Origin: Leisingera aquaemixtae
GTDB lineage: Bacteria > Pseudomonadota > Alphaproteobacteria > Rhodobacterales > Rhodobacteraceae
NCBI RefSeq assembly: GCF_019801145.1
Contig: NZ_JAHVJQ010000002.1
Location: 372,001-436,000 of the forward strand
Direction: 5' to 3'
Length of the DNA: 64,000 nt
Shown one piece after another: positions 16,658 through 26,139 of the stretch. A program made the translations under genes and the position numbers. Below the pieces are notes generated by a model. The model was given only the letters and a program-made list of their open reading frames with translations. It ran no database searches and had not been told where the DNA came from. Positions within the stretch are counted from its first letter, which is position 1; each line of letters starts with the position of its first letter.

Positions 16658-19131
16658 GCGATAGTGACGGCAAAAAGACACTGGGTCTGCGTGGGGGTTC
16701 CCGTCCGGGGAACGTGAAACAGAGTTTCAGCCATGGACGGACCAAGAATGTCGTGGTGGAAACCAAGCGCAAGCGCGTTGTGGTTCCCAAGCCGGGTGCG
16801 GCCAAGGGCGGCAGCGGTGCTGCGCCTTCCACATCCGGATCGCGCCGGCCTGCCGGCATTAGCGACGCAGAAATGGAACGCCGCCTGAAGGCTCTGCAGG
16901 CCGCCAAGGCCCGCGAGGCTGAAGAAGCCGCGCAGCGCGAAGCCGAGGAAAAGGCCCGCGCCGAAGAGCGTGAGCGCCGCCGGGCGGAGCAGGAAGCCAA
17001 GGAACGCGAGCAGCGCGAAGCTGAAGAGCGCGCCCGTCAGAAGGCTGAAGAGGAAGAGCGCAAGCGCATCGAGGCCGAAGAAGAGGCCAAACGTGCCGCC
17101 GCTGCGCCCGCACCTGCTGCTGCCAAGGCAGAGCGTCCTGCCCCCAGCAAGCCTGCTCCCGCTGCAGCGCCCCGCAAAGCCGACCGGGAACGCGAGCAGC
17201 GCCCGGCACGCGGCAAGGGCCGTGACGACAACCGCCGCTCCGGCAAGCTGACTCTGGGCCAGGCAACTGGCGGTGAAGGCAACCGCCAGCGTTCGATGGC
17301 TGCAATGAAGCGCAAGCAGGAACGCGCGCGCCAGAAGGCCATGGGCGGTTCTGTCGAGCGTGAAAAGGTTGTGCGCGACGTGCAGCTGCCGGAAACTATT
17401 GTGGTTTCCGAACTCGCCAACCGTATGGCTGAGCGCGTCGCCGATGTGGTGAAGTCGCTCATGCAGATGGGCATGATGGTCACCCAGAACCAGTCGATCG
17501 ACGCCGATACCGCCGAGCTGATCATCGAGGAATTCGGCCACAAGGTGACCCGCGTTTCCGATGCGGACGTCGAGGATGTGATCAAGGAGGTCGAGGACAA
17601 GGAAGAGGACCTGAAACCGCGTCCCCCGGTCATCACCATCATGGGCCACGTCGACCACGGCAAAACCTCGCTGCTGGACGCCATCCGCGATGCGCGTGTG
17701 GTGGCAGGCGAAGCCGGCGGCATCACCCAGCACATCGGCGCCTACCAGGTGACCACTGAAGGCGGCACCGTGCTCAGCTTCCTGGATACCCCGGGCCACG
17801 CTGCCTTCACCTCGATGCGCTCGCGTGGTGCGCAGGTGACCGATATCGTGGTTCTGGTTGTGGCCGCGGACGACGCGGTGATGCCGCAGACCGTCGAGGC
17901 GATCAACCACGCCAAGGCCGCTGGAGTTCCGATGATCGTCGCGATCAACAAGATCGACAAACCGGCAGCAGACCCGATGAAGGTCCGCACCGACCTGCTG
18001 CAGCACGAGGTGATCGTGGAGCAGATGTCCGGTGAAGTGCAGGATGTGGAAGTCTCCGCTGTCACTGGTCAGGGTCTGGATGAGCTTCTGGAAGCCATTG
18101 CGCTGCAAGCGGAAATCCTGGAACTCAAAGCCAACCCCGACCGCGCTGCACAGGGTGCCGTGATCGAGGCGCAGCTGGATGTGGGCCGCGGCCCCGTGGC
18201 CACCGTTCTGGTTCAGAACGGCACCCTGCGCCAGGGCGATATCTTTGTTGTGGGTGAGCAGTACGGCAAGGTCCGCGCGCTGATCAACGACAAGGGCGAG
18301 CGCGTTCAGGAAGCAGGCCCCTCGGTTCCGGTCGAGGTTCTTGGTCTCAACGGCACTCCGGAAGCAGGCGACGTTCTGAACGTGACCGAAACCGAAGCGC
18401 AGGCGCGCGAAATCGCCGCCTACCGCGAGCAGGCCGCCAAGGACAAGCGTGCCGCCGCTGGTGCCGCAACCACTCTGGAACAGCTGATGGCCAAGGCGAA
18501 GGAAGACGAAAACGTCTCTGAACTGCCGATCCTGGTCAAAGCCGACGTGCAGGGTTCCGCCGAAGCCATCGTTCAGGCGATGGAGAAAATCGGCAACGAG
18601 GAAGTGCGCGTGCGCGTGCTGCACTCCGGAGTTGGCGCGATCACCGAGACCGACGTCGGCTTGGCGGAAGCCTCCGGTGCACCGATCATGGGCTTCAACG
18701 TCCGTGCCAATGCCTCGGCCCGTAACACCGCCAACCAAAAGGGTGTGGAGATCCGCTACTACTCGGTGATCTATGACCTGGTGGATGACGTAAAAGCAGC
18801 GGCTTCGGGCCTGCTGTCGGCGGAGATCCGCGAAAACTTCATCGGCTATGCGCAGATCAAGGAAGTTTTCAAGGTCACGGGTGTTGGCAAAGTTGCCGGC
18901 TGTCTGGTCACCGAGGGCGTTGCCCGCCGCTCGGCCGGTGTGCGCCTGCTGCGTGACAACGTGGTGATCCACGAAGGCACGCTGAAGACCCTGAAGCGCT
19001 TCAAGGATGAGGTCTCTGAGGTTCAGTCCGGTCAGGAATGCGGTATGGCGTTTGAGAACTACGACGATATCCGCCCGAATGACGTGATCGAAATCTTCGA
19101 GCGCGAAGAAGTGACCCGCACCCTCGATTAA
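16654..19131 (+). CDS. infB: Translation initiation factor IF-2
   Basis: 825 residues. A lysine/glutamate/alanine-rich N-terminal region (about 60-215, coiled coil) is followed by the IF2_N segment and the GTPase domain with G1 [10 protein letters not shown]3 DTPGH and G4 NKID, then beta-barrel domains and the C-terminal fMet-tRNA-binding domain. IF-2 brings initiator tRNA to the 30S subunit. The start overlaps the ylxR stop (ATGA). A strong terminator follows 24 bp after the stop. Confidence 0.97.
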   Translation: MSDSDGKKTLGLRGGSRPGNVKQSFSHGRTKNVVVETKRKRVVVPKPGAAKGGSGAAPSTSGSRRPAGISDAEMERRLKALQAAKAREAEEAAQREAEEKARAEERERRRAEQEAKEREQREAEERARQKAEEEERKRIEAEEEAKRAAAAPAPAAAKAERPAPSKPAPAAAPRKADREREQRPARGKGRDDNRRSGKLTLGQATGGEGNRQRSMAAMKRKQERARQKAMGGSVEREKVVRDVQLPETIVVSELANRMAERVADVVKSLMQMGMMVTQNQSIDADTAELIIEEFGHKVTRVSDADVEDVIKEVEDKEEDLKPRPPVITIMGHVDHGKTSLLDAIRDARVVAGEAGGITQHIGAYQVTTEGGTVLSFLDTPGHAAFTSMRSRGAQVTDIVVLVVAADDAVMPQTVEAINHAKAAGVPMIVAINKIDKPAADPMKVRTDLLQHEVIVEQMSGEVQDVEVSAVTGQGLDELLEAIALQAEILELKANPDRAAQGAVIEAQLDVGRGPVATVLVQNGTLRQGDIFVVGEQYGKVRALINDKGERVQEAGPSVPVEVLGLNGTPEAGDVLNVTETEAQAREIAAYREQAAKDKRAAAGAATTLEQLMAKAKEDENVSELPILVKADVQGSAEAIVQAMEKIGNEEVRVRVLHSGVGAITETDVGLAEASGAPIMGFNVRANASARNTANQKGVEIRYYSVIYDLVDDVKAAASGLLSAEIRENFIGYAQIKEVFKVTGVGKVAGCLVTEGVARRSAGVRLLRDNVVIHEGTLKTLKRFKDEVSEVQSGQECGMAFENYDDIRPNDVIEIFEREEVTRTLD

Positions 19132-19563
19132 TCCCGGCGGGAAGCAGAAAAGACAGGCCCCGGTTTTTGCCGGGGCCTTTTTTGTTCATCATTTCCCTCT
19201 TCAGCAGCGTCACCAGTGAAAACAGGAAGAAGGGCAGCCTGAGGAGCTGCCCTTCCTTGCCTGGCGTGCGTGAGTGGCTGCCCAGGCCGCGGGTGCTGCC
19301 GGGGGGACTGCACCGCGATTACTCCGTTCGGGAATGCCCGTATGATGAAGCCGAGAAGCAGGGAAAGGATCCCCCTCAATATGAGAGGCGGTTCCTGTTT
19401 TGCTGAAGTCGAAGCCGGTAAGCCCGTTTGTTCTTAAATACTTGATCAGATAAATTAACAAAGGGTTCACGCGCGCCGGGGCCGGGCAGTTAAATGCCCG
19501 GCAAAAAAGCAGAAAACGGATTCCGCTTTGCGACGGCTGCGCCGCAAAATGACTGTTCGCGTG
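19132..19563. other. Convergent intergenic region infB-mutT with several hairpins
   Basis: 432 bp. Besides the infB terminator it has three more inverted repeats: 19229-19255 (10-bp GAAGGGCAGC stem, 7-base loop, no T run), 19481-19502 (perfect 8-bp GCCGGGCA/TGCCCGGC stem followed by AAAAAA on the plus strand) and 19527-19548 (9-bp stem with one G-U pair, 15 bases past the mutT stop). No supported protein gene was found. Confidence 0.6.
19155..19184 (+). terminator. Rho-independent terminator of the infB operon
   Basis: Stem AGGCCCCGG/CCGGGGCCT with a loop of TTTTTG, then a T run to 19183. It lies 24 bases after the infB stop. Confidence 0.92.
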
Positions 19564-19962
19564 CTAAAGCCAATCGCGAAGGATGGGGATCAGCGGGATA
19601 TCGGCTGGCGGCATCGGGTAATCGCGCAGGTCCTGTGGGCGGACCCATTTCAGGGTCTGGCCTTCTTTTGCTTGCGGGATGCCCTCCCACTTGCGGCAGG
19701 CAAACAGCGGCATCAGCAGGTGGAAATCCGCGTAAGAATGGCTGGCAAAGGTTAGCGGAGCCAGGCAGGAAGCCCAGGTATCTATGCCCAGCTCCTCATG
19801 CAGCTCTCGGACCAGCGCGGCCTCCGGAGTTTCCCCCGGTTCGATCTTGCCGCCGGGAAACTCCCAGAGGCCAGCCATGGACTTGCCTTCAGGCCGCTGC
19901 GCGAGCAGCACGCGCCCATCCACATCGATAAGTGCAACCGCGGATACCAGTACTGTCTTCAT
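19564..19962 (-). CDS. mutT: MutT-type Nudix hydrolase (8-oxo-dGTP diphosphatase)
   Basis: 132 residues from the ATG at 19962, which overlaps the argJ stop by four bases (ATGA); a start at 20010 inside argJ is unlikely. The Nudix box is GGKIEPGETPEAALVRELHEELG (about residues 38-60), complete with its REXXEE core. It hydrolyses oxidised guanine nucleotides. Third gene of a PPIase-argJ-mutT minus-strand operon. Confidence 0.93.
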   Translation of the reverse strand: MKTVLVSAVALIDVDGRVLLAQRPEGKSMAGLWEFPGGKIEPGETPEAALVRELHEELGIDTWASCLAPLTFASHSYADFHLLMPLFACRKWEGIPQAKEGQTLKWVRPQDLRDYPMPPADIPLIPILRDWL

Positions 19963-21185
19963 GACCGGTAATCCGCGTTGATTGAGATGTATTGATGCGT
20001 GAGATCGCACGTCCAGACGGTTGCCGAGCCGCTGCCAAGCCCCAAGTCGACCTTGATGCTGATCTCCTGCTTCTTCATCTCCGCCGCACCCAGCTCTTCC
20101 TTGTAGTCTGGCGACACCCAGCCCTTTTCGGCCACCAGCACATCGCCAAAGGAAATCGACAGGAGATCGCGGTCTGCAGCGGCGCCGGACTTGCCGATTG
20201 CCATCACTACGCGGCCCCAGTTCGGATCTTCTCCGGCTATGGCGGTTTTCACCAAGGGGGAGTTGGCAATTGCCATGCCATGCACCTTGGCATCAGCATC
20301 CGAAGCTGCGCCCGTTACCTGAATTTCCACAAATTTGGTCGCGCCTTCGCCGTCGCGCACCACTTGGTGCGACAGGTCCAGCATGACCCGCTCCAGGCCG
20401 GAAGCAAATTCCGCGTTGCCAGTGGCGTCCACGCCGGACGCTCCGGTGGCGCAGAGCATCAGGCTGTCGGAGGTGGAGGTATCGCTGTCCACGGTGATGC
20501 AGTTGAAACTGCGGTCGCAAATCTCCGCCAGCTGGGCCTGCAGCGCCGCCTGCTCCACCTTGGCATCGGTGAAGATGTAGACCAGCATCGTCGCCATGTC
20601 CGGCGCGATCATACCGGAACCTTTGGCGATGCCGGCGACCTTGACCGTCTTGCCTTCGATGCCGACCGTGGCGCTGGCGCCTTTGGCAAATGTGTCGGTC
20701 GTCATGATTGCCTTGGCGGCGTCTTCCAGCGCGTTTTCATCCAATGCGCCGTTCAGCTCTCCGATCTTGGCAATAATCCGGTCGTGCGGCAGCGGCTCGC
20801 CGATGACGCCGGTGGAGGCAGAGAATACACGTTCCGCCGGGATGCCGGTTTCTGCGGCCACAGCCGAAGTAATCTCCGCTACTGAGGTTTGGCCGTAGTG
20901 GCCAGTAAAGGCGTTGGAATTTCCTGAGTTCACCAGGATGGCCGCGCCGGCATCCGCCGCGCCGCCCAGCTTGGACTGGCAGTCGAGAACCGGAGCGGAA
21001 CGGGTCTTGGAGCGAGTAAAGACACCGGCTACCGCGGTGCCCGGATCCATGACAGCCAGCATCACATCGGTACGGCCCTGGTATTTGACACCGGCGGCAG
21101 CAGATGCAAAGCGCACGCCGCTGATCACGGGAAGATCGGGGAAGCTAGCGGGTGCCAGCGGTGAAACGGGCATGGATTTGGCCAT
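19959..21185 (-). CDS. argJ: Bifunctional glutamate N-acetyltransferase/amino-acid acetyltransferase
   Basis: 408 residues, usual size for ArgJ. It transfers acetyl from acetylornithine to glutamate, recycling the acetyl group in arginine synthesis. The self-cleavage site is in GMIAPDMATMLVYIFTDA, where the threonine of the ATML motif becomes the N-terminal nucleophile of the beta chain. Other signatures are SGNSNAFTG and TVDSDTSTSDS. The start is two bases after the PPIase stop codon and the 3' end overlaps mutT. Confidence 0.96.
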   Translation of the reverse strand: MAKSMPVSPLAPASFPDLPVISGVRFASAAAGVKYQGRTDVMLAVMDPGTAVAGVFTRSKTRSAPVLDCQSKLGGAADAGAAILVNSGNSNAFTGHYGQTSVAEITSAVAAETGIPAERVFSASTGVIGEPLPHDRIIAKIGELNGALDENALEDAAKAIMTTDTFAKGASATVGIEGKTVKVAGIAKGSGMIAPDMATMLVYIFTDAKVEQAALQAQLAEICDRSFNCITVDSDTSTSDSLMLCATGASGVDATGNAEFASGLERVMLDLSHQVVRDGEGATKFVEIQVTGAASDADAKVHGMAIANSPLVKTAIAGEDPNWGRVVMAIGKSGAAADRDLLSISFGDVLVAEKGWVSPDYKEELGAAEMKKQEISIKVDLGLGSGSATVWTCDLTHQYISINADYRS

Positions 21186-21187
21186 GA

Positions 21188-22039
21188 TCAGTTCCTTACC
21201 AGGCTAATGTCTTTGAGAATGGCCGGGTCCAGGTCCTCGATCTCGGGCCGTTCGATTTTGGCGGCAGCGGTCAGCTCGTTCACCCGCTCCTCAACAGCTT
21301 TTTGGCGCAGCTCATCCGCCAATTCTGCACGCACCTCTTCGAATTCGGGCGCTTCCGTTTTGCGGCGGTCGTTCAGCAGAATGATATGCCAGCCGAACTG
21401 GGTCTGGACCGGGGCTGATACCTCTCCCGCGCGCAGTTTCAGGACCGCCTGCTCGAATTCCGGTACCATGCGGCCGGTGGTGAACCAGCCGAGGTCACCG
21501 CCATTGGGGCCGGACGGGCCGGTGGAACGCTCTTTTGCCAGGGTCGCAAAGTCGGCGCCAGCGTCCAGCTCGGCCTTGACGTCCACCGCGTCTTCTTCGC
21601 TTTCGACCAGGATATGCGCAGCGTGGAATTCATCGCCGCCTTCGCCGGTGGAATACTTCTCGTCGTATGCCGCCCGTAGCTTCTCTTCACCGCTGGCCTT
21701 GTCCATAACCATTTCGATCACGTCCGCCGCCAGCATGGCGCGTTCCTCGTTTTCGACCGAAAGCTCGACATAGCGCGGGACCTCGCCTCGCAGCTGCTGT
21801 TTCAGCGCCGTCTGCTGGATCAGCTGGTCCAGGATTGCGTTGTACAGCACTTCGTCCGGCAGCTGCTTGTACTGGGCCGGCAGGTTTTCGCGGGCCATGA
21901 CCATATGGCCGATGGTGATCTCTTCGCCGTTGACCGAGGCAACCACGGTGTTTGCATGCGGTGCTGCTGCTGCGGTCAGCGGCAGCGCTGCACAGGCAGC
22001 AATCGCCATGCCGCGCAGAAATGTGAGACCTTTACGCAT
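21188..22039 (-). CDS. Parvulin-type peptidyl-prolyl isomerase, periplasmic
   Basis: 283 residues from the ATG at 22039. A signal peptide (MRKGLTFLRGMAIAACAALP, then TAAAAPHA) is followed by a SurA-like helical region and the rotamase domain at about 135-230: AAHILVESEEDAVDVKAEL, STGPSGPNGGDLGWFTTGRMVPEFEQAV and VQTQFGWHIILLNDRR. It should help fold exported proteins in the periplasm. It is divergent from secA, so a folding factor and the export motor share an intergenic region of about 180 bp. Confidence 0.92.
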   Translation of the reverse strand: MRKGLTFLRGMAIAACAALPLTAAAAPHANTVVASVNGEEITIGHMVMARENLPAQYKQLPDEVLYNAILDQLIQQTALKQQLRGEVPRYVELSVENEERAMLAADVIEMVMDKASGEEKLRAAYDEKYSTGEGGDEFHAAHILVESEEDAVDVKAELDAGADFATLAKERSTGPSGPNGGDLGWFTTGRMVPEFEQAVLKLRAGEVSAPVQTQFGWHIILLNDRRKTEAPEFEEVRAELADELRQKAVEERVNELTAAAKIERPEIEDLDPAILKDISLVRN

Positions 22040-22216
22040 TGAAACCTTCCTATTCCTTGGCCGCGGTGGGGCCTGGCGTTGACACTCTATACCCTGCCGC
22101 TTACATCGCTTTGAGGCCATTGGCAGGACCGTCTTTCCACCATTGTTTATGGGTTGCGGACACGGCGGGCAAGCCTGCCCGATGCAAAGGCCGGACATAG
22201 GATCGCTGGAGAAGAT

Positions 22217-24916
22217 ATGCTGGGTTTCGGAACAATCGCCAAAAAGGTTTTCGGCACGCCGAACGACCGTAAAATCAAGGCGACACGGCCGCTGATTGCG
22301 CAAATCAACGGGCTGGAAGATGAGTTCGCGAAGCTTAGCGATGACGGGCTGGTGGCAAAGACCGAGGAGCTGCGCAAGCGGGCGCTGGATGGCGAGAGCC
22401 TGGATGCGCTGCTGCCTGAGGCATTTGCCAACGTGCGTGAAGCAGCCAAGCGGGCCCTGGGTTTGCGCGCCTTTGATACCCAGCTGATGGGCGGTGTGTT
22501 CCTGCACCAGGGTAACATTTCCGAGATGAAGACCGGCGAGGGCAAGACCCTGGTTGCCACCTTCCCGGCCTACTTGAACGCCCTGACCGGCAAGGGCGTG
22601 CATGTGGTCACCGTGAACGAATATCTCGCCAAGCGCGACAGTGAGTGGATGGGCAAGGTATTTGCCCAGCTTGGCATGACCACCGGCGTGATCTGGTCGG
22701 GCCAGCCCGATGCCGAGAAAATGGCCGCCTATCAAAGCGACGTCACCTATGCGACGAACAATGAGCTGGGCTTTGACTACCTGCGCGACAACATGAAACC
22801 GTCGCTGGATCAGGTGTTTCAGAAGCAGCACAACTTTGCCATCGTGGACGAGGTGGATTCGATCCTGATCGACGAGGCGCGCACCCCGCTGATCATCTCC
22901 GGCCCGGCCGAGGATCGCTCGGAGCTCTACGCGACCATCGACAAGGTGATCCCGCTGCTGGCGGAAGACCACTATGAGATTGATGAGAAAACCCGCGGTG
23001 TGACCTTTACCGAGGATGGCAACGAATACCTGGAGCAGGTTCTGCGTGAGCATGGGCTGCTGGAAGGAGAGGCGTCGCTTTACGACCCCGAAAGCACAAC
23101 GGTGGTTCACCACGTCAACCAGGCCCTGCGGGCGCACAAGCTGTTCCAGCGCGACAAGGATTACATTGTCCGCAACGGCCAGGTGGTGCTGATCGACGAA
23201 TTCACGGGCCGCATGATGGCCGGCCGCCGCCTGTCCGAAGGGCTGCACCAGGCCATTGAAGCTAAGGAAGAGGTGGACATCCAGCCGGAGAACACCACCC
23301 TGGCCTCGGTCACCTTCCAAAACTATTTCCGCCTTTATGACAAGCTGTCGGGCATGACCGGCACCGCGATGACTGAGGCCGAGGAATTTGCCGAAATCTA
23401 CGGCCTTGGCGTGGTGGAAGTTCCGACCAACCGTCCGATTGCGCGTCTGGACGAGGATGATCAGGTCTACCGCACGGCCCGTGAGAAATATGAAGCCATG
23501 ATCGAAGAGGCAAAGGAAGCGCACGGAAAGGGTCAGCCAGTGCTTCTGGGCACGACTTCGATTGAAAAGTCCGAGCTGCTGAGCCAGATGCTGGAGAAGG
23601 AAGGCATCCCGCACAACGTGCTGAACGCCCGCCACCATGAGCAGGAAGCGCAGATCGTGGCGGATGCAGGCCGCCTGGGTGCCGTGACCATTGCCACCAA
23701 CATGGCCGGCCGCGGCACTGACATTCAGCTCGGCGGCAATGTCGAGATGAAGGTGCTGGAAGCCTTGGCAGCAAACCCTGAGGCGGATCCGGTGGAGCTG
23801 CGTGCCACTGAGGAAGCCAAGCACGCCGAGGAAAAGCAGAAGGTTCTGGATGCCGGGGGCCTTTTCGTGATGGCGTCTGAGCGCCACGAAAGCCGCCGCA
23901 TCGACAATCAGCTGCGCGGCCGGTCCGGCCGCCAGGGCGACCCGGGGCGTACCCGCTTCTACCTCAGCCTCGAAGACGATCTGATGCGGATCTTTGGCTC
24001 CGAACGGCTGGACAAGCTGCTGTCCTCGCTGGGCATGAAGGAAGGTGAGGCGATTGTTCACCCGTGGGTCAACAAATCGCTGGAACGCGCGCAGGCGAAG
24101 GTCGAGGGCCGCAACTTCGACATGCGCAAGAACGTTCTGAAGTTTGACGATGTGATGAACGATCAGCGCAAGGTGATCTTCAACCAGCGCCGTGAGATTA
24201 TGGCTGCGGATGACCTGTCCGAGATTACCGACGACATGCGTCATGAAGTGATTGACGACCTGCTCGACACCTATATGCCGCCTAAGACCTACGCCGATCA
24301 GTGGGATACTGCCGGCCTGCAGGAACAGGTTCGGGAGATGTTGTCGATTGACGCGCCGGTTGCCGAATGGGCGGCTGAGGAGGGCGTCGATGATGAGCAG
24401 ATCAGAGAGCGCCTGGTTGAAGCCTCTGACAAGCTTATGGCGCAAAAAGCCGAAGCCTTCGGTCCGGAAAACATGCGCAACATCGAAAAACAGGTGCTGC
24501 TGCAAACCATCGACAAGAAGTGGCGCGAGCATCTTCTGACTTTGGAGCATCTGCGTTCCGTTGTCGGCTTCCGCGGTTATGCGCAGCGCGATCCGCTCAA
24601 TGAGTACAAGAACGAGAGCTTCCAACTGTTTGAGGGCATGCTGGACAGTCTGCGCGAAGAGGTCTCTCAGCAGCTCAGCCGCGTGCGCCCGATGACCGAG
24701 GAAGAGCAGCAGCAGATGCTGATGGAAATGGCAGCCCGCCAGGCCGCCATGCAGCAGATGGCAACTCAGGCTCATGCAGCGGAAGCACCGGCGGAAGAAC
24801 CCGCTCCAGGCTTCGTTGAGGATGACCCGGCAACTTGGGGCACCCCCTCGCGCAATGAAAAATGCCCCTGCGGGTCAGGCAAGAAATTCAAGCATTGCCA
24901 CGGCAGCCTGGCCTGA
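22217..24916 (+). CDS. secA: Preprotein translocase ATPase SecA
   Basis: 899 residues from the ATG at 22217 (GGAGAAG upstream). It drives Sec-dependent export at the inner membrane. Walker A is MKTGEGKT near residue 104, [19 protein letters not shown] is the DEAD motif, then [17 protein letters not shown] sequence ([15 protein letters not shown]) and [18 protein letters not shown]. The C-terminal zinc-binding SEC-C motif [14 protein letters not shown] is intact. A glutamine/methionine/alanine-rich linker lies before it. The divergent neighbour is a periplasmic PPIase. Confidence 0.98.
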   Translation: MLGFGTIAKKVFGTPNDRKIKATRPLIAQINGLEDEFAKLSDDGLVAKTEELRKRALDGESLDALLPEAFANVREAAKRALGLRAFDTQLMGGVFLHQGNISEMKTGEGKTLVATFPAYLNALTGKGVHVVTVNEYLAKRDSEWMGKVFAQLGMTTGVIWSGQPDAEKMAAYQSDVTYATNNELGFDYLRDNMKPSLDQVFQKQHNFAIVDEVDSILIDEARTPLIISGPAEDRSELYATIDKVIPLLAEDHYEIDEKTRGVTFTEDGNEYLEQVLREHGLLEGEASLYDPESTTVVHHVNQALRAHKLFQRDKDYIVRNGQVVLIDEFTGRMMAGRRLSEGLHQAIEAKEEVDIQPENTTLASVTFQNYFRLYDKLSGMTGTAMTEAEEFAEIYGLGVVEVPTNRPIARLDEDDQVYRTAREKYEAMIEEAKEAHGKGQPVLLGTTSIEKSELLSQMLEKEGIPHNVLNARHHEQEAQIVADAGRLGAVTIATNMAGRGTDIQLGGNVEMKVLEALAANPEADPVELRATEEAKHAEEKQKVLDAGGLFVMASERHESRRIDNQLRGRSGRQGDPGRTRFYLSLEDDLMRIFGSERLDKLLSSLGMKEGEAIVHPWVNKSLERAQAKVEGRNFDMRKNVLKFDDVMNDQRKVIFNQRREIMAADDLSEITDDMRHEVIDDLLDTYMPPKTYADQWDTAGLQEQVREMLSIDAPVAEWAAEEGVDDEQIRERLVEASDKLMAQKAEAFGPENMRNIEKQVLLQTIDKKWREHLLTLEHLRSVVGFRGYAQRDPLNEYKNESFQLFEGMLDSLREEVSQQLSRVRPMTEEEQQQMLMEMAARQAAMQQMATQAHAAEAPAEEPAPGFVEDDPATWGTPSRNEKCPCGSGKKFKHCHGSLA

Positions 24917-24955
24917 TTGCGGGCTTGCAATAAAGTAACAGCCTGACTCCGGTAA

Positions 24956-24982
24956 CCTGCCCCTGGCTGCGGCCAGGGCAGG
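24956..24982 (+). terminator. Hairpin after secA without T run
   Basis: CCTGCCCCTGGC pairs with GCCAGGGCAGG around a short TGCG loop (one bulge). It lies 40 bases after the secA stop. The lack of a T tract means it may stabilise the 3' end more than terminate. Confidence 0.45.
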
Positions 24983-25200
24983 GCCGGAATGGCAAGCCTC
25001 TGCTGGAGAAGGTGCTGTGCTGCACCAGGTTCGTCAAAGGAGGGCAGTGCGCTGCCAATCCGAGTGGGCAGCTCCCCCGAGTTTGTTTCCTTGTGCGCAA
25101 CGAAATCGGCGAAATTGCCGGATTCTCTCCTGCTGGCGGCCATAAACTGGCCGTCATTGCCGGGCAGGTTTCCTCTACTGGGCGGGCTCAGGAGGATCCA

Positions 25201-26115
25201 ATGCCGAATAGACAGGTAATTCTGACAGCTGCGATGACTTTGGCTTGCGCCTTGGGCATCGGAATTTACATGCAGTATTCCGGTGCCGGCCGCGGGGTGG
25301 AAACTGCCCAGGGACTGGCAGGGGGCGCGTCCGAATTGCCGATTGAGCCGGAAGCGGCCGAGCTTCGGATCGAACGGATTGCTTTGACCTCTGCGCCGCC
25401 GGATACGGCCATCGAGCCGAAAGGCACTCCCGGGGCGGATCCGGTGCCGGCAGCATCATGTCAGATGACAGCAACTGCCGAAGCCGCACCCCAGGCAATG
25501 GTGGCGTTCTCCGTTGATGCGCCTTGCCGCGCGCATGAGCGTCTGACAGTGCATCACAGCGGCATGAGCTTTACAGCTTCCTTGGACAGCACTGGGCAGT
25601 ATGCATCCCTTGTGCCTGCATTGGCGCGGACAGCCGTTTTTATTGCGGAAACGGCAAGCGGCGCCGGGGCCGTCGCGGTTGCCGAGGTGGATGGTATCGA
25701 ATCTATGGAGCGTGTTGTCGTGCAGTGGAGCGGCAATAGCGGATTCGAAGTGCACGCCCGCGAATTCGGTGCAGCTTATGGCAGTGCAGGCCACGTCTGG
25801 CACGGGGCCGCAGGCGGGTCAGGAGCCGGGTGGATCGACCGGTTTGGCGACGAGAGCCATCTGGCAGCCCGTGTTGCTGAAGTCTACAGCCTGCCATCCC
25901 GTCTGCCCGGACAATCGGGCACCGTATCCCTGACCGCAGAAGCTGAGGTAACCACCAGCAATTGCGGACGGGACATCTTTGCACAGGCGCTGCAGCTGCG
26001 CGGCGGCAGGCTCAGCAGCCGTGATCTGGTGCTGGCAATGCCGGACTGTGACGCACAGGGCAGTTTTCTGGTGTTGAATAATCTGGTGGAAGACCTGAAA
26101 ATCGCCGCCAACTGA
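25201..26115 (+). CDS. Conserved exported protein of unknown function next to secA
   Basis: 304 residues from the ATG at 25201, preceded by AGGAGG. The N-terminus has a hydrophobic segment (about residues 6-25) that acts as signal anchor or signal peptide. An acidic proline/alanine linker follows to about residue 80. The rest (about 82-300) is a beta-rich domain with cysteines in SCQM, DAPCRAH, SNCGRD and MPDCDAQ, so two disulfides are possible. I do not recognise a named family. It is transcribed with the next gene (24 bp gap), which is also an envelope protein. Earlier in-frame codons back to 25012 exist but lack a ribosome binding site. Confidence 0.72.
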   Translation: MPNRQVILTAAMTLACALGIGIYMQYSGAGRGVETAQGLAGGASELPIEPEAAELRIERIALTSAPPDTAIEPKGTPGADPVPAASCQMTATAEAAPQAMVAFSVDAPCRAHERLTVHHSGMSFTASLDSTGQYASLVPALARTAVFIAETASGAGAVAVAEVDGIESMERVVVQWSGNSGFEVHAREFGAAYGSAGHVWHGAAGGSGAGWIDRFGDESHLAARVAEVYSLPSRLPGQSGTVSLTAEAEVTTSNCGRDIFAQALQLRGGRLSSRDLVLAMPDCDAQGSFLVLNNLVEDLKIAAN

Positions 26116-26139
26116 TTTGCGGTAACTTCAGGTATCCAC

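Noticed and set aside
16465-18972. An 835-codon minus-strand frame antisense to infB.
   Set aside because: It mirrors the highly biased infB coding sequence and has a low-complexity composition without domains.
21188-24775. A 1195-codon open frame on the minus strand covering the PPIase gene and the whole antisense strand of secA.
   Set aside because: Only the first 850 bp is a real gene (PPIase with its own signal peptide and start at 22039). The rest has no ribosome site or recognisable domain and results from the GC-rich codon pattern of secA.
25012-25200. Upstream extension of the exported protein after secA.
   Set aside because: It lacks a ribosome site and would place 63 residues before the hydrophobic segment; the AGGAGG site decides for 25201.
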